Of a stretch of DNA of 64,000 nt, positions 1 through 7,962 are shown one piece after another. How positions within the stretch are numbered: position 1 is the first letter of the stretch; each line of letters opens with the position of its first letter. Under the pieces are notes generated by a model that searched no databases, was not told the origin of the DNA, and saw nothing but the letters and a program-made list of their open reading frames with translations. The DNA comes from Pyxidicoccus caerfyrddinensis (GTDB taxonomy: Bacteria; Myxococcota; Myxococcia; Myxococcales; Myxococcaceae), in assembly GCF_010894405.1 (NCBI RefSeq), contig NZ_JAAIYA010000002.1, positions 620,001 through 684,000 of the forward strand, given 5' to 3'. The translations under genes were made by a program, and so were the position numbers.

Positions 1-455
1 GCTGGGTGACGCCGGATGGCCGTGACGGCATCGACGTGCGCGCCTCGTCGCTGGGCCGCGCGGACTTCGCGCTCGTCTCCAGTGAGAACACCGAGCCCAA
101 CCTCGTCTTCGCCAAGTTCCTCGAGGACGGCGCGCGCTACGTCTGCCTGGAGCAGTCCAAGGCGGAAATCGCGCAGGCGGACCCCGCGCTGCGCACGCTC
201 AGCCGCACGCTGCCCGGCAAGTGGGACGACCTGCGCAAGCTCACCGACGCGCAGGTGCGCGAGTTCCTCGTCTACAACTCCACGCGCTTCTGGGGTTCGC
301 CGCTGACGGGTGACGAGCTGACGAAGTGGGTGGGCCTCTTCACCCAGGCGGCGACGCGGGTGGAGACGCTGGCGGGAACCACCAAGAAGCGGGACCAGGT
401 GCTGGCGTTGGTGTGTATCGCCATGCTGACCGACCCGCGCTTCATCACCTACTGA
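1..455 (+). CDS. C-terminal end of an exported-module protein, cut by the window edge
   Basis: The reading frame is open from the left edge and ends at TGA 453-455, so only about the last 150 residues are present. No membrane segment, haem motif or catalytic motif is visible. The final stretch (VLALVCIAMLTDPRFITY) resembles the C-termini of the DUF1592/DUF1800-type proteins that often sit just before DUF1501 genes; this is inferred from context and a short motif only. The DUF1501 gene starts 17 bp downstream on the same strand, so the two are probably co-transcribed. Confidence 0.6.
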   Translation, partial: WVTPDGRDGIDVRASSLGRADFALVSSENTEPNLVFAKFLEDGARYVCLEQSKAEIAQADPALRTLSRTLPGKWDDLRKLTDAQVREFLVYNSTRFWGSPLTGDELTKWVGLFTQAATRVETLAGTTKKRDQVLALVCIAMLTDPRFITY

Positions 456-472
456 GCTTGGGAGAGCCTGCG

Positions 473-1885
473 ATGAAGAAGAACAACCGCGACGAGAACT
501 TCCTCCCCGAGCGCCGCACCTTCCTCAAGGCCGCCGCCGGTTTCATGGGCTCCACGCTGCTGGGCGGGATTCCCTTCCGTGCCTTCGCCCAGGCCGCGGA
601 GCTGGCTCCGGCGGACCGGTGCTTCGTCTTCGTGTACTTCAGCGGCGGCTGGGACCAGCTCCTCGCCTTCGACCCGAGAGACCCGGACGAGTTCACCGCC
701 GACCGCGCGTCGGAGACGAAAATCCTCCCCGGCTACAACCTCATCAACGACTCGCGCTTCTCCTCGCGCCCCATCCTCCCGGATGAGCGCTCCGGCGCGG
801 GCCGGCCCAACATCGACTTCGGGCCCGCGGTGGGTGAGCGGCTGGCGTCGCACTACGATTTGATGACGGTGGTGCGCGGCATCAACATGAACACGCTGGG
901 CCACGAGGTGGGCTACCGGTACTTCCTCACCGGCAAGCTCCCCATCGGCAGCGCCGCGCGCGGCTCCTCCACGGCCACGGAAATCGTGGGCCAGATGAAG
1001 CCGCGGGTGCCCATCGCCTCCATCTCCTACAACGTGGAGTCGTACAACGACCGCTACGGGGGCTACGCCAACGCGTTGCGCGTCAGCCGCCGCGACGATT
1101 TGCTCCTCACGCTGCGGCCCAGCGCGGCCAGCCAGCAACTGGACAGCGAAATCGAGAAGCAGCTCGTGGACTTTCGCGGCCAGCCCATCAACTGCGAGCA
1201 GGCGGCGTACGGCACGCGCGGCGTGGGCACCACCTACTCCAACAGCCGGGACCAGATGCAGCAGGTGCTGTCACAGGGGCTGGAGAAGTCCTTCCAGTTC
1301 CAGGACACCACCAACCCGGAGATGGAGGCGGTGCGCACGCGCTACGGCCTGGCCACCACGGGCTCCATCGACAACGAGGCGGGCCGCGCTGCGACGGTGG
1401 CCACCGCGCTGAAGAAGGGCATCGCCCAGTGCGTCACCATCAACCTCACGGGCGGCCTGGACACGCACTTCGGCACCCAGCTCACCCACGCCAGCAACCA
1501 GCGCCGTGGCTTCGACGCGCTCGCCAGCCTGGTGGACGACCTGCGCGCCAGCCCGCACCCGTCGGGTGGTAACTTCATGGACCACACCACCATCATGGTG
1601 TTCTCCGAGTTCGCCCGCACGCCGCTCATCAACGCCTCCGGCGGCAGAGACCACCACCTGTGCAGCTCCGCCCTCCTCATGGGCGCGGGCATCAAGCACA
1701 ACTACGTCTTCGGGAAGAGCGGCGACATCGGCATGTCGCCGGGCACGTTCGACCTGCGCACCGGCGCCGCGGACCCGAACGGCTCCAACATCTTCCCCGA
1801 GCACGTCATCGCCACGGTGCTCGCCTCGGCGGGCCTCGACTACAGCATCACCCGCGTGGACCCGTTGCGTCCCATCCTCGCCTGA
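473..1885 (+). CDS. Tat-exported DUF1501 family protein
   Basis: This 470-residue protein belongs to the DUF1501 family, which is distantly related to the alkaline phosphatase/sulfatase fold; the substrate is unknown. The N-terminus carries a twin-arginine signal (RRTFLKAAAGFMGSTLLGG, about residues 13-31), so it should leave the cytoplasm folded. Family hallmarks are clear near the C-terminus: GGLDTHFGTQ, the SEFARTP block and GGRDHHLCSSALLMGAG. The start at ATG 473 is preferred over longer forms because GGGAG precedes it and the Tat signal then lies at the N-terminus. It lies between the truncated upstream gene (17 bp gap) and a lipoprotein gene (12 bp gap), which indicates one operon. Family sure, function unknown. 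Confidence 0.9.
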   Translation: MKKNNRDENFLPERRTFLKAAAGFMGSTLLGGIPFRAFAQAAELAPADRCFVFVYFSGGWDQLLAFDPRDPDEFTADRASETKILPGYNLINDSRFSSRPILPDERSGAGRPNIDFGPAVGERLASHYDLMTVVRGINMNTLGHEVGYRYFLTGKLPIGSAARGSSTATEIVGQMKPRVPIASISYNVESYNDRYGGYANALRVSRRDDLLLTLRPSAASQQLDSEIEKQLVDFRGQPINCEQAAYGTRGVGTTYSNSRDQMQQVLSQGLEKSFQFQDTTNPEMEAVRTRYGLATTGSIDNEAGRAATVATALKKGIAQCVTINLTGGLDTHFGTQLTHASNQRRGFDALASLVDDLRASPHPSGGNFMDHTTIMVFSEFARTPLINASGGRDHHLCSSALLMGAGIKHNYVFGKSGDIGMSPGTFDLRTGAADPNGSNIFPEHVIATVLASAGLDYSITRVDPLRPILA

Positions 1886-1897
1886 GCCGTCATCCGC

Positions 1898-3421
1898 ATG
1901 AGTCCACATCCGAGGGCTTCCTCCTCCGTCGTCTCCCTCCTCCTCGCCGCCGCGCTGCTGAGTGCGTGCGGGGAGGACTCCCTCCCGCTGGACAGGCCGA
2001 AGCCCACACCCTTCCGTCCGGCGGAAGTCCCGGCGAAGGCGGAGCTGGCCTCCACGCCGGGCTTCGCCGACCAGGCGGGCGGAGGCGTCTTCGCCAGTGC
2101 TTCGGGCTCGCTCGTGCGGCTGCGGCTGGACGGCTCGCTCGGGGCGCTGGAGCCGCACCCGGGCAACACGGTGTCCGCGGGCGCCGTGAGCGGCGTCTTC
2201 CGGATGGGCCCGCACAGCGCGGTGGTGGAGGCGCAGAACGGCCTCTTCGTCGCGGAGTCCGGCTGGCTCATCGCCCCGTCGTGGCGCGACGCGCTGGGCG
2301 CGGGTGTCACCGCCACCGCGCAGTCCGCGGACGGTGCGGGCTGGCTGGCGCACACCAGCGGCCTGTACCGCCTGCAGGAAGGCACGCTGGCCGCGCTGAA
2401 GGTGGGCGGTAGCTCCATCACCGGCATCACCGCGCTGGCGGCGGCACCGACGACGGACGGCTCGCCCGGCGTCTGGTTCCTGAAGGACGGCACGCTGCAC
2501 GTGGCGGTGGCCACCGGCGCCACCACGTACCAGGTGCGCGAGGCCAGCGCGCCGCTCGACGAGGGTGAGGTGGTGGAGTCGCTCGTGGGCCTCGGCCCGG
2601 CGGTGGGCTCTTCCGGTGAGTTGTGGCTGCTCACCAACCAGGGCCTGCTGCGCCGGGCGAGTTCGGGCTGGCGCCGCGTGGACCTGGGTGAGCGACCGGT
2701 GCAGCTGCTCGCCTCGGGCCGCTTCCTCTGGGTGAAGTCCAGCGACGCGCTGCTCGTCTACGACGCGGATGCGAACACCTGGGGCGTGGCCACGGACCTG
2801 GACACGCGCGAGTTCCGCTTCCTCGCCGCGGACGAGGCCGGCACCGCGTGGGTGCAGCTGGGCGGCCAGTCAGTGGCGGTGAGCCGCGCGCCGGTGCCGC
2901 GCGTGTCCGGTCTGTACCAGGGCATGCAGGTGGTGGAGGACGGGTTGGTGGCGCACGCGGTGCTCCCGCCGGGCCCGCCGCCGGAGAGCCTCCTCTTCCA
3001 GCTCGACGGCAATGACGTGCCGACGTCGGGCCCGCAGTACAGCCTGGGTGGCTCGGAGTCGGACGGCACGCCCAAGGCGTACTCGCTGGCGGGGCTGGAG
3101 GCCGGGCGTCACGCGCTGGCCGTCGTCGCGCGCTTCGCGGACGGCACGGAGTCGAAGCGCACCGTGCCCTTCGAGTACCAGCCCGTCGCCACGGCGGCGC
3201 TGGGCTGGGAGGCGGACATCCGCCCCATCCACGAGTCGCGCTGCGCGAAGTGCCACACCACCAGCCCGGGCCGGCCGCTCAACACCTACCAACTGTGGAA
3301 GGCGAACGCGGCCCTCATCACCGCCGCCGTGCGCGACAAGCGCATGCCCGCCGACGGGCCCCTGGACCCGCAGCTCATCACCCGCATCCAGCGCTGGGCC
3401 GCGTCCGGCGCGCTGCCCTGA
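1898..3421 (+). CDS. lipoprotein with C-terminal monohaem cytochrome c-like domain
   Basis: The 507-residue product begins with a lipoprotein signal (SLLLAAALLSACGED, lipid Cys near residue 24). Most of the protein (about residues 40-420) has a repetitive pattern that looks like beta-propeller blades. The last 70 residues contain a c-type haem site: C449-A-K-C452-H453, followed by RMPADG with Met483 as the likely sixth ligand. A periplasmic or surface redox or electron-relay role is therefore inferred. The gene follows the DUF1501 gene by 12 bp and precedes an FG-GAP lipoprotein by 35 bp. Sensor-like propellers fused to cytochrome domains are usual beside DUF1501 genes, but the pathway is not known. 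Confidence 0.8.
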   Translation: MSPHPRASSSVVSLLLAAALLSACGEDSLPLDRPKPTPFRPAEVPAKAELASTPGFADQAGGGVFASASGSLVRLRLDGSLGALEPHPGNTVSAGAVSGVFRMGPHSAVVEAQNGLFVAESGWLIAPSWRDALGAGVTATAQSADGAGWLAHTSGLYRLQEGTLAALKVGGSSITGITALAAAPTTDGSPGVWFLKDGTLHVAVATGATTYQVREASAPLDEGEVVESLVGLGPAVGSSGELWLLTNQGLLRRASSGWRRVDLGERPVQLLASGRFLWVKSSDALLVYDADANTWGVATDLDTREFRFLAADEAGTAWVQLGGQSVAVSRAPVPRVSGLYQGMQVVEDGLVAHAVLPPGPPPESLLFQLDGNDVPTSGPQYSLGGSESDGTPKAYSLAGLEAGRHALAVVARFADGTESKRTVPFEYQPVATAALGWEADIRPIHESRCAKCHTTSPGRPLNTYQLWKANAALITAAVRDKRMPADGPLDPQLITRIQRWAASGALP

Positions 3422-3456
3422 AGTACCGGCCGCATCCCCCTCCGAGGCACCTGAAC

Positions 3457-6400
3457 ATGATTCGATTGACCCGCGCGGCCCCCCTCCTCGCGCTCCTCGC
3501 CTCCGCGTGCTCGGATGACCTGGACCCCGCGCGCGTGATTCCGCTGCCGCCCACGGTGGACCTGTGCACGGGCCTGCCGGCGCTCACCCTCACCGCGGAG
3601 CCGGCGCGCGTGCGCGTGTCCGGCCCGGTGTCGCTGGTGGCCTCCGGCGGCAGCGGCCACTACCGCTACCTGCTGGAGCCGGGCGGCTCGTCCGGAGCGC
3701 TCATCGGCAACCGCTTCGTCGCGGGGCGCACGCCCGCCACCGACACGCTGGTGGTGGAGGACGCGAAGTGCCCCGGCGACGCGCGCACCCGGGTGTCGGT
3801 GGTGGCCGCCTTCGACGTGGCCCCCGCGCGCGCCGAGCTGCCGCCGGCCACCTCGTTCCAGATTGCCGTGGCCGGGGCGCTGGGCGCGCCCACGTACACG
3901 CTGACGCGCAGCGACTCCGGCGCCACCCTCACGCCCGAGGGCGTCTACACGGCCGGCCCGCGCGACGGGAGCGACCTGCTCACCGTGCGCGACTCGCAGA
4001 CGGGGGACGAGGCGCTGCTCCAGTACCAGGTCCGCGCGGGCGCGAAGCTCTCCGGAGACCCGGCGTTCCTCGCGGTGCCCGCTGGTGCCTCCGTGCCGCT
4101 GGCCACGCGCGGCGGCACGGACCGGGTGACCTGGGCGAAGGTGTCCGGTCCGGGCACACTCGCGAATGGACGGCTCGCCGTGGAGGCGGGTGCCACCGGC
4201 GCGACGCTGCTCACGGCGACGGACCCCTTCACGAAGCAGACGGCGCAGGTGTCCGTGCGCGTGCTGGATGAGCTGACGCGCCCGGGTGTGGCGCACGGCC
4301 GCCTGTCGGACGTGGCCAGCATGGTGACGGCGGACTTCGACGGGGACGGGACGCAGGACCTCGCGGTGGGCCAGCGTGAGAGCGACCTGGCCCGGCCCGC
4401 CGGTGGCGCCGTCTTCATCTTCAAGGGTGCGACGGGAGGGCTGCCGTCGGCGCCCACGTGGGTGCTCACCGGCAGCTCGGACACCGCGGCCTTCGGTGAT
4501 GCGCTCGCCGCGGGCGACCTGGATGGGGACGGGCTCGCGGAATTGGTGGTGTCCTCGCCGGGCGCGGATGTCGCCGTGAGCAACGCGGGCGCGGTGTACT
4601 TCTATACCTTCAAGGGCGGCACGCCGGCCCCGCTGCGCGAGGGGCTCACCGGCCTGCTCAAGGATGCCGCGTTCGGCGCGGGCATGTCCGTCGCGGACAT
4701 GGATGGGGATGGAGACCTGGACCTGGTGGCGGGCGCGCCGCTGGGAGACCTGGCGCCCACGCAGGCCATCAACCGGCGCGGCACGGTGGACCTGTACCTC
4801 TCCGACAGCAAGAGCCCGGTGCCGGACCTGCCGGCGATTCGGCTGGGCGGCGCGGACCTGACGCGCGAGGGCGCGCTGGTGGCGCGCAGCAACTCGGACC
4901 TGGGGCGCGCGGTGGTGGCGGCGGACCTCAACGGGGACGGCCGCGTGGACCTGGCGGCGCTCGGCAGGGTGTCGCGCTACTCGGCCACGGATGGCTCCGT
5001 GTCGGGCTCGCAGGTGGCCATCTCCGTCTTCTTCGCGCGGCCGGAGGGCAATCGCTTCCGGGCCTCGCCGGACGTGTACCTGCTGCCCGCCAATACGGCG
5101 GACAGCAACGAGGGCACGTGGCGGCTGAGCGTCATTCCCGGAACGGGCTCGGCAGATGGCTCGCGGCCGACGCTGCTGATGGCGGTGGCGGACCTGCTGG
5201 ACTCGCCGGACCTGAGCACGAGCGGCGGCGTGAAGTCCGGCGGCGACTCGGGCGGCGCGCTGCTGTTCGACTTGAGCGACCGGAGGCCCGCGGGCGACCC
5301 GCCGGCCACGCCCCCGCAGGTGAAGCGCGAGGAGGCCTTCGCCCGCATCTACGGCGACGCGGGCGGCATCAACGCGGGCCGCAGCCAGGCGGTGCTGGAC
5401 GTGGACGGCGTGGCCGGGCCGGAGCTGCTGCTGGGCGCGCCGAAGTCGTCGGGGCCGGCGGCCAACAACGCGCAGCGCTGGATTGGCAAGGTCCTGGTGT
5501 ATCCGCTGGCCACGCTCGCGAAGGGCAGCGTCATCAACAAGCCGCTGGCCACGCTCAACGGCACGGCGAAGTCGGACACGCTGGGCTCGGGGCTCGCGGC
5601 GTGGACGCTGCCGGACGGCCCGGTGCTGGTGGCCTTCTCGGGCCGCGCCTCGTCGGACCAGGGCGCCTTCACCGGCCGCGTGGAACTGTACCGGCCCTCG
5701 GGCGCGTCGCTCGCCGAGTGGCCGCGCACCGGCGTCATGGTGCCCTCGAAGCCGAGCGTGGAGCGCTACGGCGAGGGAGTGGCCGTGGCGCGGGGGCCGC
5801 AGAACCGCGCCCTGACGGTGGTGGGTGCACCGGGCTGGTCGGGCGCCGGCTCCAACACGGACGGTGATGCGCTGTCCATTGGCCGCGCCTACGTGCACGA
5901 CGCGGCGCAGCCGGCCACGGCCCGCGTGGCGGAAGAGGGCGCGCCCTCGCCGCACAAGGCGGGCCGCGCCGTGGGCACCGACGTGGCCTTCACCGACTTC
6001 AACGGCGACGGGCGGCCGGACCTGGTGGTGGGCGCGCCGAGCTTCTTCGTCCCGGGCACGGGCACGACGGCCGGCAACACGGAGCTGACCAGCACCTACG
6101 CCACCGTCAACGCCGCGTGCGTCACCAGCGGCACTCTGTCCGTCGGCGGCGTGCTGGTGTCGCTGGGCCAGGCGGACGGCACCTTCAAGCCGGCCTACCG
6201 GCTGTGGGCGCCTTCGCTGATTGCGGGCTGCACGCCGGACACGGATGCGAAGTGCAAGCGCACCGTCATCGGCCGCGGGCTGGTGGGCGGCTTCGACTTC
6301 AACGGCGACGGCAGGGAGGACCTCGGCGTGCTGCGCGACAAGGGCATGGAGGTATTCCTGGGCCGCGCGCCGGAGGACGCGTCGCTGGCGAAGCTGACCA

Positions 6401-7203
6401 TGGGGTGTGACCCCGTCTACTCGTGGCCGTCGATGAACATCCAGACGTCCGCGCCCGCCACGCTGGAAGACCTCAACGGCGACGGCTGCGACGAGCTGGC
6501 CTGGCGCTACGCGGAGGGCACCCGCTCCGGCGTGGCCATCCTCTTCGGCTACGACACGGGTGGCACGCGCTGCGGCGCCCGCACCACGGCCACCGTGCTG
6601 CGGCTGGCCGGCGACAATGAATTGCAGCTCAACAACCTGGGCCTGGGCGTGGCCATCACCCGCGCGGGGAAGTTCCTCAACGACGCGCGCGACTTCGTGG
6701 CCGTCAGCGCCTCCAGCATCCCCTTCGACGGCGTGACGCAGCCGGTGGTGCTCCTCTACGACAAGGCGGTGCTGCTGTCGGAGATGAGTGCCCGCCAGTC
6801 CGCCGGACAGCCGCTGGTGATTGGCGCGCTGGGCGACGGCGTGGAGCCGGTGACGCTGGTGCACCGCACGCGCGCGGTGAGCTTCGGCACCTCGCTGGCG
6901 GGCGGCCGTGACTTGACGGGCGACGGCGTGCCGGACCTGCTGGTGGGCGCGCCGGGCGCGTCGGATGCCTCGGACGGCGGCGGCGCCGTGTTCCTCTACG
7001 CGGGCGGAAAGACGCAGGTCGGCGCGCTTTCCCCGTTCCTCATGGTGGTGGGAGATGGAGCGGAGCGCAGTGCTCTCGGACAAGACGTGGGACTGATTCC
7101 GGGTTCCACCGGAGTTTCGCCCCTGCTCGTCATCGGCGCGCCTCGCAGCTACCGCACCGGCACGCAGAACGGCACGGCCTTCGCCCTTCCGCTCGCCTTC
7201 TGA
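3457..7203 (+). CDS. large FG-GAP (integrin alpha-like) repeat lipoprotein
   Basis: The 1,248-residue product starts with a lipoprotein signal (LLALLASACSDD). After about 280 residues of Ig-like beta sequence come at least eight FG-GAP repeats, each with a calcium loop of the D-x-D/N-G-D-G-x-x-D type: DFDGDGTQD, DLDGDGLAE, DMDGDGDLD, DLNGDGRVD, DFNGDGRPD, DFNGDGRED, DLNGDGCDE and DLTGDGVPD. Such repeats form integrin-like propellers that bind calcium and usually mediate adhesion or protein contacts at the surface. ATG 3457 is chosen because it gives the lipobox; the frame is open further upstream without a sensible start. It is the last gene of the DUF1501 operon. The binding partner is unknown. 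Confidence 0.85.
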   Translation: MIRLTRAAPLLALLASACSDDLDPARVIPLPPTVDLCTGLPALTLTAEPARVRVSGPVSLVASGGSGHYRYLLEPGGSSGALIGNRFVAGRTPATDTLVVEDAKCPGDARTRVSVVAAFDVAPARAELPPATSFQIAVAGALGAPTYTLTRSDSGATLTPEGVYTAGPRDGSDLLTVRDSQTGDEALLQYQVRAGAKLSGDPAFLAVPAGASVPLATRGGTDRVTWAKVSGPGTLANGRLAVEAGATGATLLTATDPFTKQTAQVSVRVLDELTRPGVAHGRLSDVASMVTADFDGDGTQDLAVGQRESDLARPAGGAVFIFKGATGGLPSAPTWVLTGSSDTAAFGDALAAGDLDGDGLAELVVSSPGADVAVSNAGAVYFYTFKGGTPAPLREGLTGLLKDAAFGAGMSVADMDGDGDLDLVAGAPLGDLAPTQAINRRGTVDLYLSDSKSPVPDLPAIRLGGADLTREGALVARSNSDLGRAVVAADLNGDGRVDLAALGRVSRYSATDGSVSGSQVAISVFFARPEGNRFRASPDVYLLPANTADSNEGTWRLSVIPGTGSADGSRPTLLMAVADLLDSPDLSTSGGVKSGGDSGGALLFDLSDRRPAGDPPATPPQVKREEAFARIYGDAGGINAGRSQAVLDVDGVAGPELLLGAPKSSGPAANNAQRWIGKVLVYPLATLAKGSVINKPLATLNGTAKSDTLGSGLAAWTLPDGPVLVAFSGRASSDQGAFTGRVELYRPSGASLAEWPRTGVMVPSKPSVERYGEGVAVARGPQNRALTVVGAPGWSGAGSNTDGDALSIGRAYVHDAAQPATARVAEEGAPSPHKAGRAVGTDVAFTDFNGDGRPDLVVGAPSFFVPGTGTTAGNTELTSTYATVNAACVTSGTLSVGGVLVSLGQADGTFKPAYRLWAPSLIAGCTPDTDAKCKRTVIGRGLVGGFDFNGDGREDLGVLRDKGMEVFLGRAPEDASLAKLTMGCDPVYSWPSMNIQTSAPATLEDLNGDGCDELAWRYAEGTRSGVAILFGYDTGGTRCGARTTATVLRLAGDNELQLNNLGLGVAITRAGKFLNDARDFVAVSASSIPFDGVTQPVVLLYDKAVLLSEMSARQSAGQPLVIGALGDGVEPVTLVHRTRAVSFGTSLAGGRDLTGDGVPDLLVGAPGASDASDGGGAVFLYAGGKTQVGALSPFLMVVGDGAERSALGQDVGLIPGSTGVSPLLVIGAPRSYRTGTQNGTAFALPLAF

Positions 7204-7222
7204 CGGGGCGGCCGCGACACCG

Positions 7223-7263
7223 TTGGTCTCCGCGTCGGAACGGGCCTATCATTGTTCCGTTCC
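7223..7263 (+). promoter_or_regulatory. promoter with overlapping inverted repeat before the STAS-like gene
   Basis: A sigma70-like promoter reads TTGGTC (7223-7228), an 18-bp spacer, then TATCAT (7247-7252), about 27 bp before the start codon. The arms CGGAAC (7236-7241) and GTTCCG (7254-7259) form a perfect 6-bp inverted repeat that brackets the -10 box, a position typical of a repressor operator. A third GTTCC follows at 7259-7263. The promoter is fairly convincing; the operator is inference. Confidence 0.5.
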
Positions 7264-7278
7264 AATCGTAGGAGTTCC

Positions 7279-7692
7279 ATGTCACGGCAATCTGAGTGGG
7301 CGTTTGGGGAACAGCGGGCGTGGGTCGAGGCTCCGGACATCCTCTGGGCGAAGTTCCGTGGCGCCATCACCCTGGAGACGTCGCAGTGGTCCTGCGCCGT
7401 GTACCGGGAGATGGCCACGTCGGGGCGCTTCTACCTCGCCGCGGACATCACCGGCTCGCACCTGAGCCCGGAGTCGCGCGGCTACCTCGTGGACCACGCG
7501 AAGCCGGACTGGTTCCGCGGCATCGTCTACGTCGGCGCGGGGCTGGACCAGAAGGCCACCACGAAGAGCCTCATGGTGCGCTCCATGCTGAGCGGCGGCG
7601 AGCCGCTGGATGTGCAGTACGTGGACACGCTGGAGCAGGCGCGCGCGTGGATTGAGCAGCACCGCGCGGCGAAGGCGCGGCACGCGGGCTGA
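7279..7692 (+). CDS. small STAS/SpoIIAA-like protein
   Basis: The protein has 137 residues, no signal peptide and no membrane segment. Alternating beta and alpha elements with WVEAPDILWAKFRGAIT at the front and GIVYVGAGLDQKATTKSL in the middle resemble the SpoIIAA-like (STAS/SEC14) proteins common in myxobacteria, which are thought to bind proteins or small ligands in regulation. There is no clear phosphorylatable anti-sigma-antagonist serine that I can point to. The start at ATG 7279 follows GGAG with a short spacer. It stands alone, with its own promoter. The fold assignment is tentative. Confidence 0.6.
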   Translation: MSRQSEWAFGEQRAWVEAPDILWAKFRGAITLETSQWSCAVYREMATSGRFYLAADITGSHLSPESRGYLVDHAKPDWFRGIVYVGAGLDQKATTKSLMVRSMLSGGEPLDVQYVDTLEQARAWIEQHRAAKARHAG

Positions 7693-7962
7693 GCCCGGGG
7701 CCGCTCCGGCCTCAGGCGACCGGCCGCTCGGGGAAGTCGCTCTGCTCCCCAGGTGGCCGGTCATGATGGCGCGCTGCTCGTCGGCCGCGAGCAGTGTGAG
7801 GGACCGCCCTTCAATCCCTACCGCCCAGCATGACATGCCGATGCTGCCGGTCTATTCCTGAGATCGATTGTCTTCGGACTGCTCCATCCCAGACATGCAG
7901 GGGAGCAGCCGGGCCGCATGTCTGTGTAAGCGTCTTTACGTGCAGTTCATAGCTTGTCGGCC
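7693..7962 (+). other. 270-bp intergenic leader region of the DUF4091 gene
   Basis: No gene is supported here. The first half is ordinary GC-rich sequence after the STAS-like gene. The second half, from about 7860, is less GC-rich and holds the interlocked inverted repeats described separately (7879-7924) and the short imperfect repeat GTAA/TTAC around 7926-7939. The expected promoter of the following gene must lie here, but I see no convincing -35/-10 pair. Confidence 0.5.
7879..7924 (+). promoter_or_regulatory. interlocked inverted repeats (possible pseudoknot or switch)
   Basis: Two perfect inverted repeats are interleaved in the order A-B-A'-B'. Arm A is CTGCTCC (7879-7885) with A' GGAGCAG (7902-7908); arm B is CAGACATGC (7890-7898) with B' GCATGTCTG (7916-7924). 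The connecting loops are 4, 3 and 7 nt. In RNA this is the geometry of an H-type pseudoknot, or of two mutually exclusive hairpins. It ends 38 nt before the start codon of the DUF4091 gene. It could instead be a pair of DNA operators. Confidence 0.45.

Noticed and set aside
3286-7083. Very long open frame on the minus strand opposite the FG-GAP gene
   Set aside because: The predicted product is rich in Arg, His and Gly with no domain. It is the usual shadow frame of a high-GC gene on the other strand.
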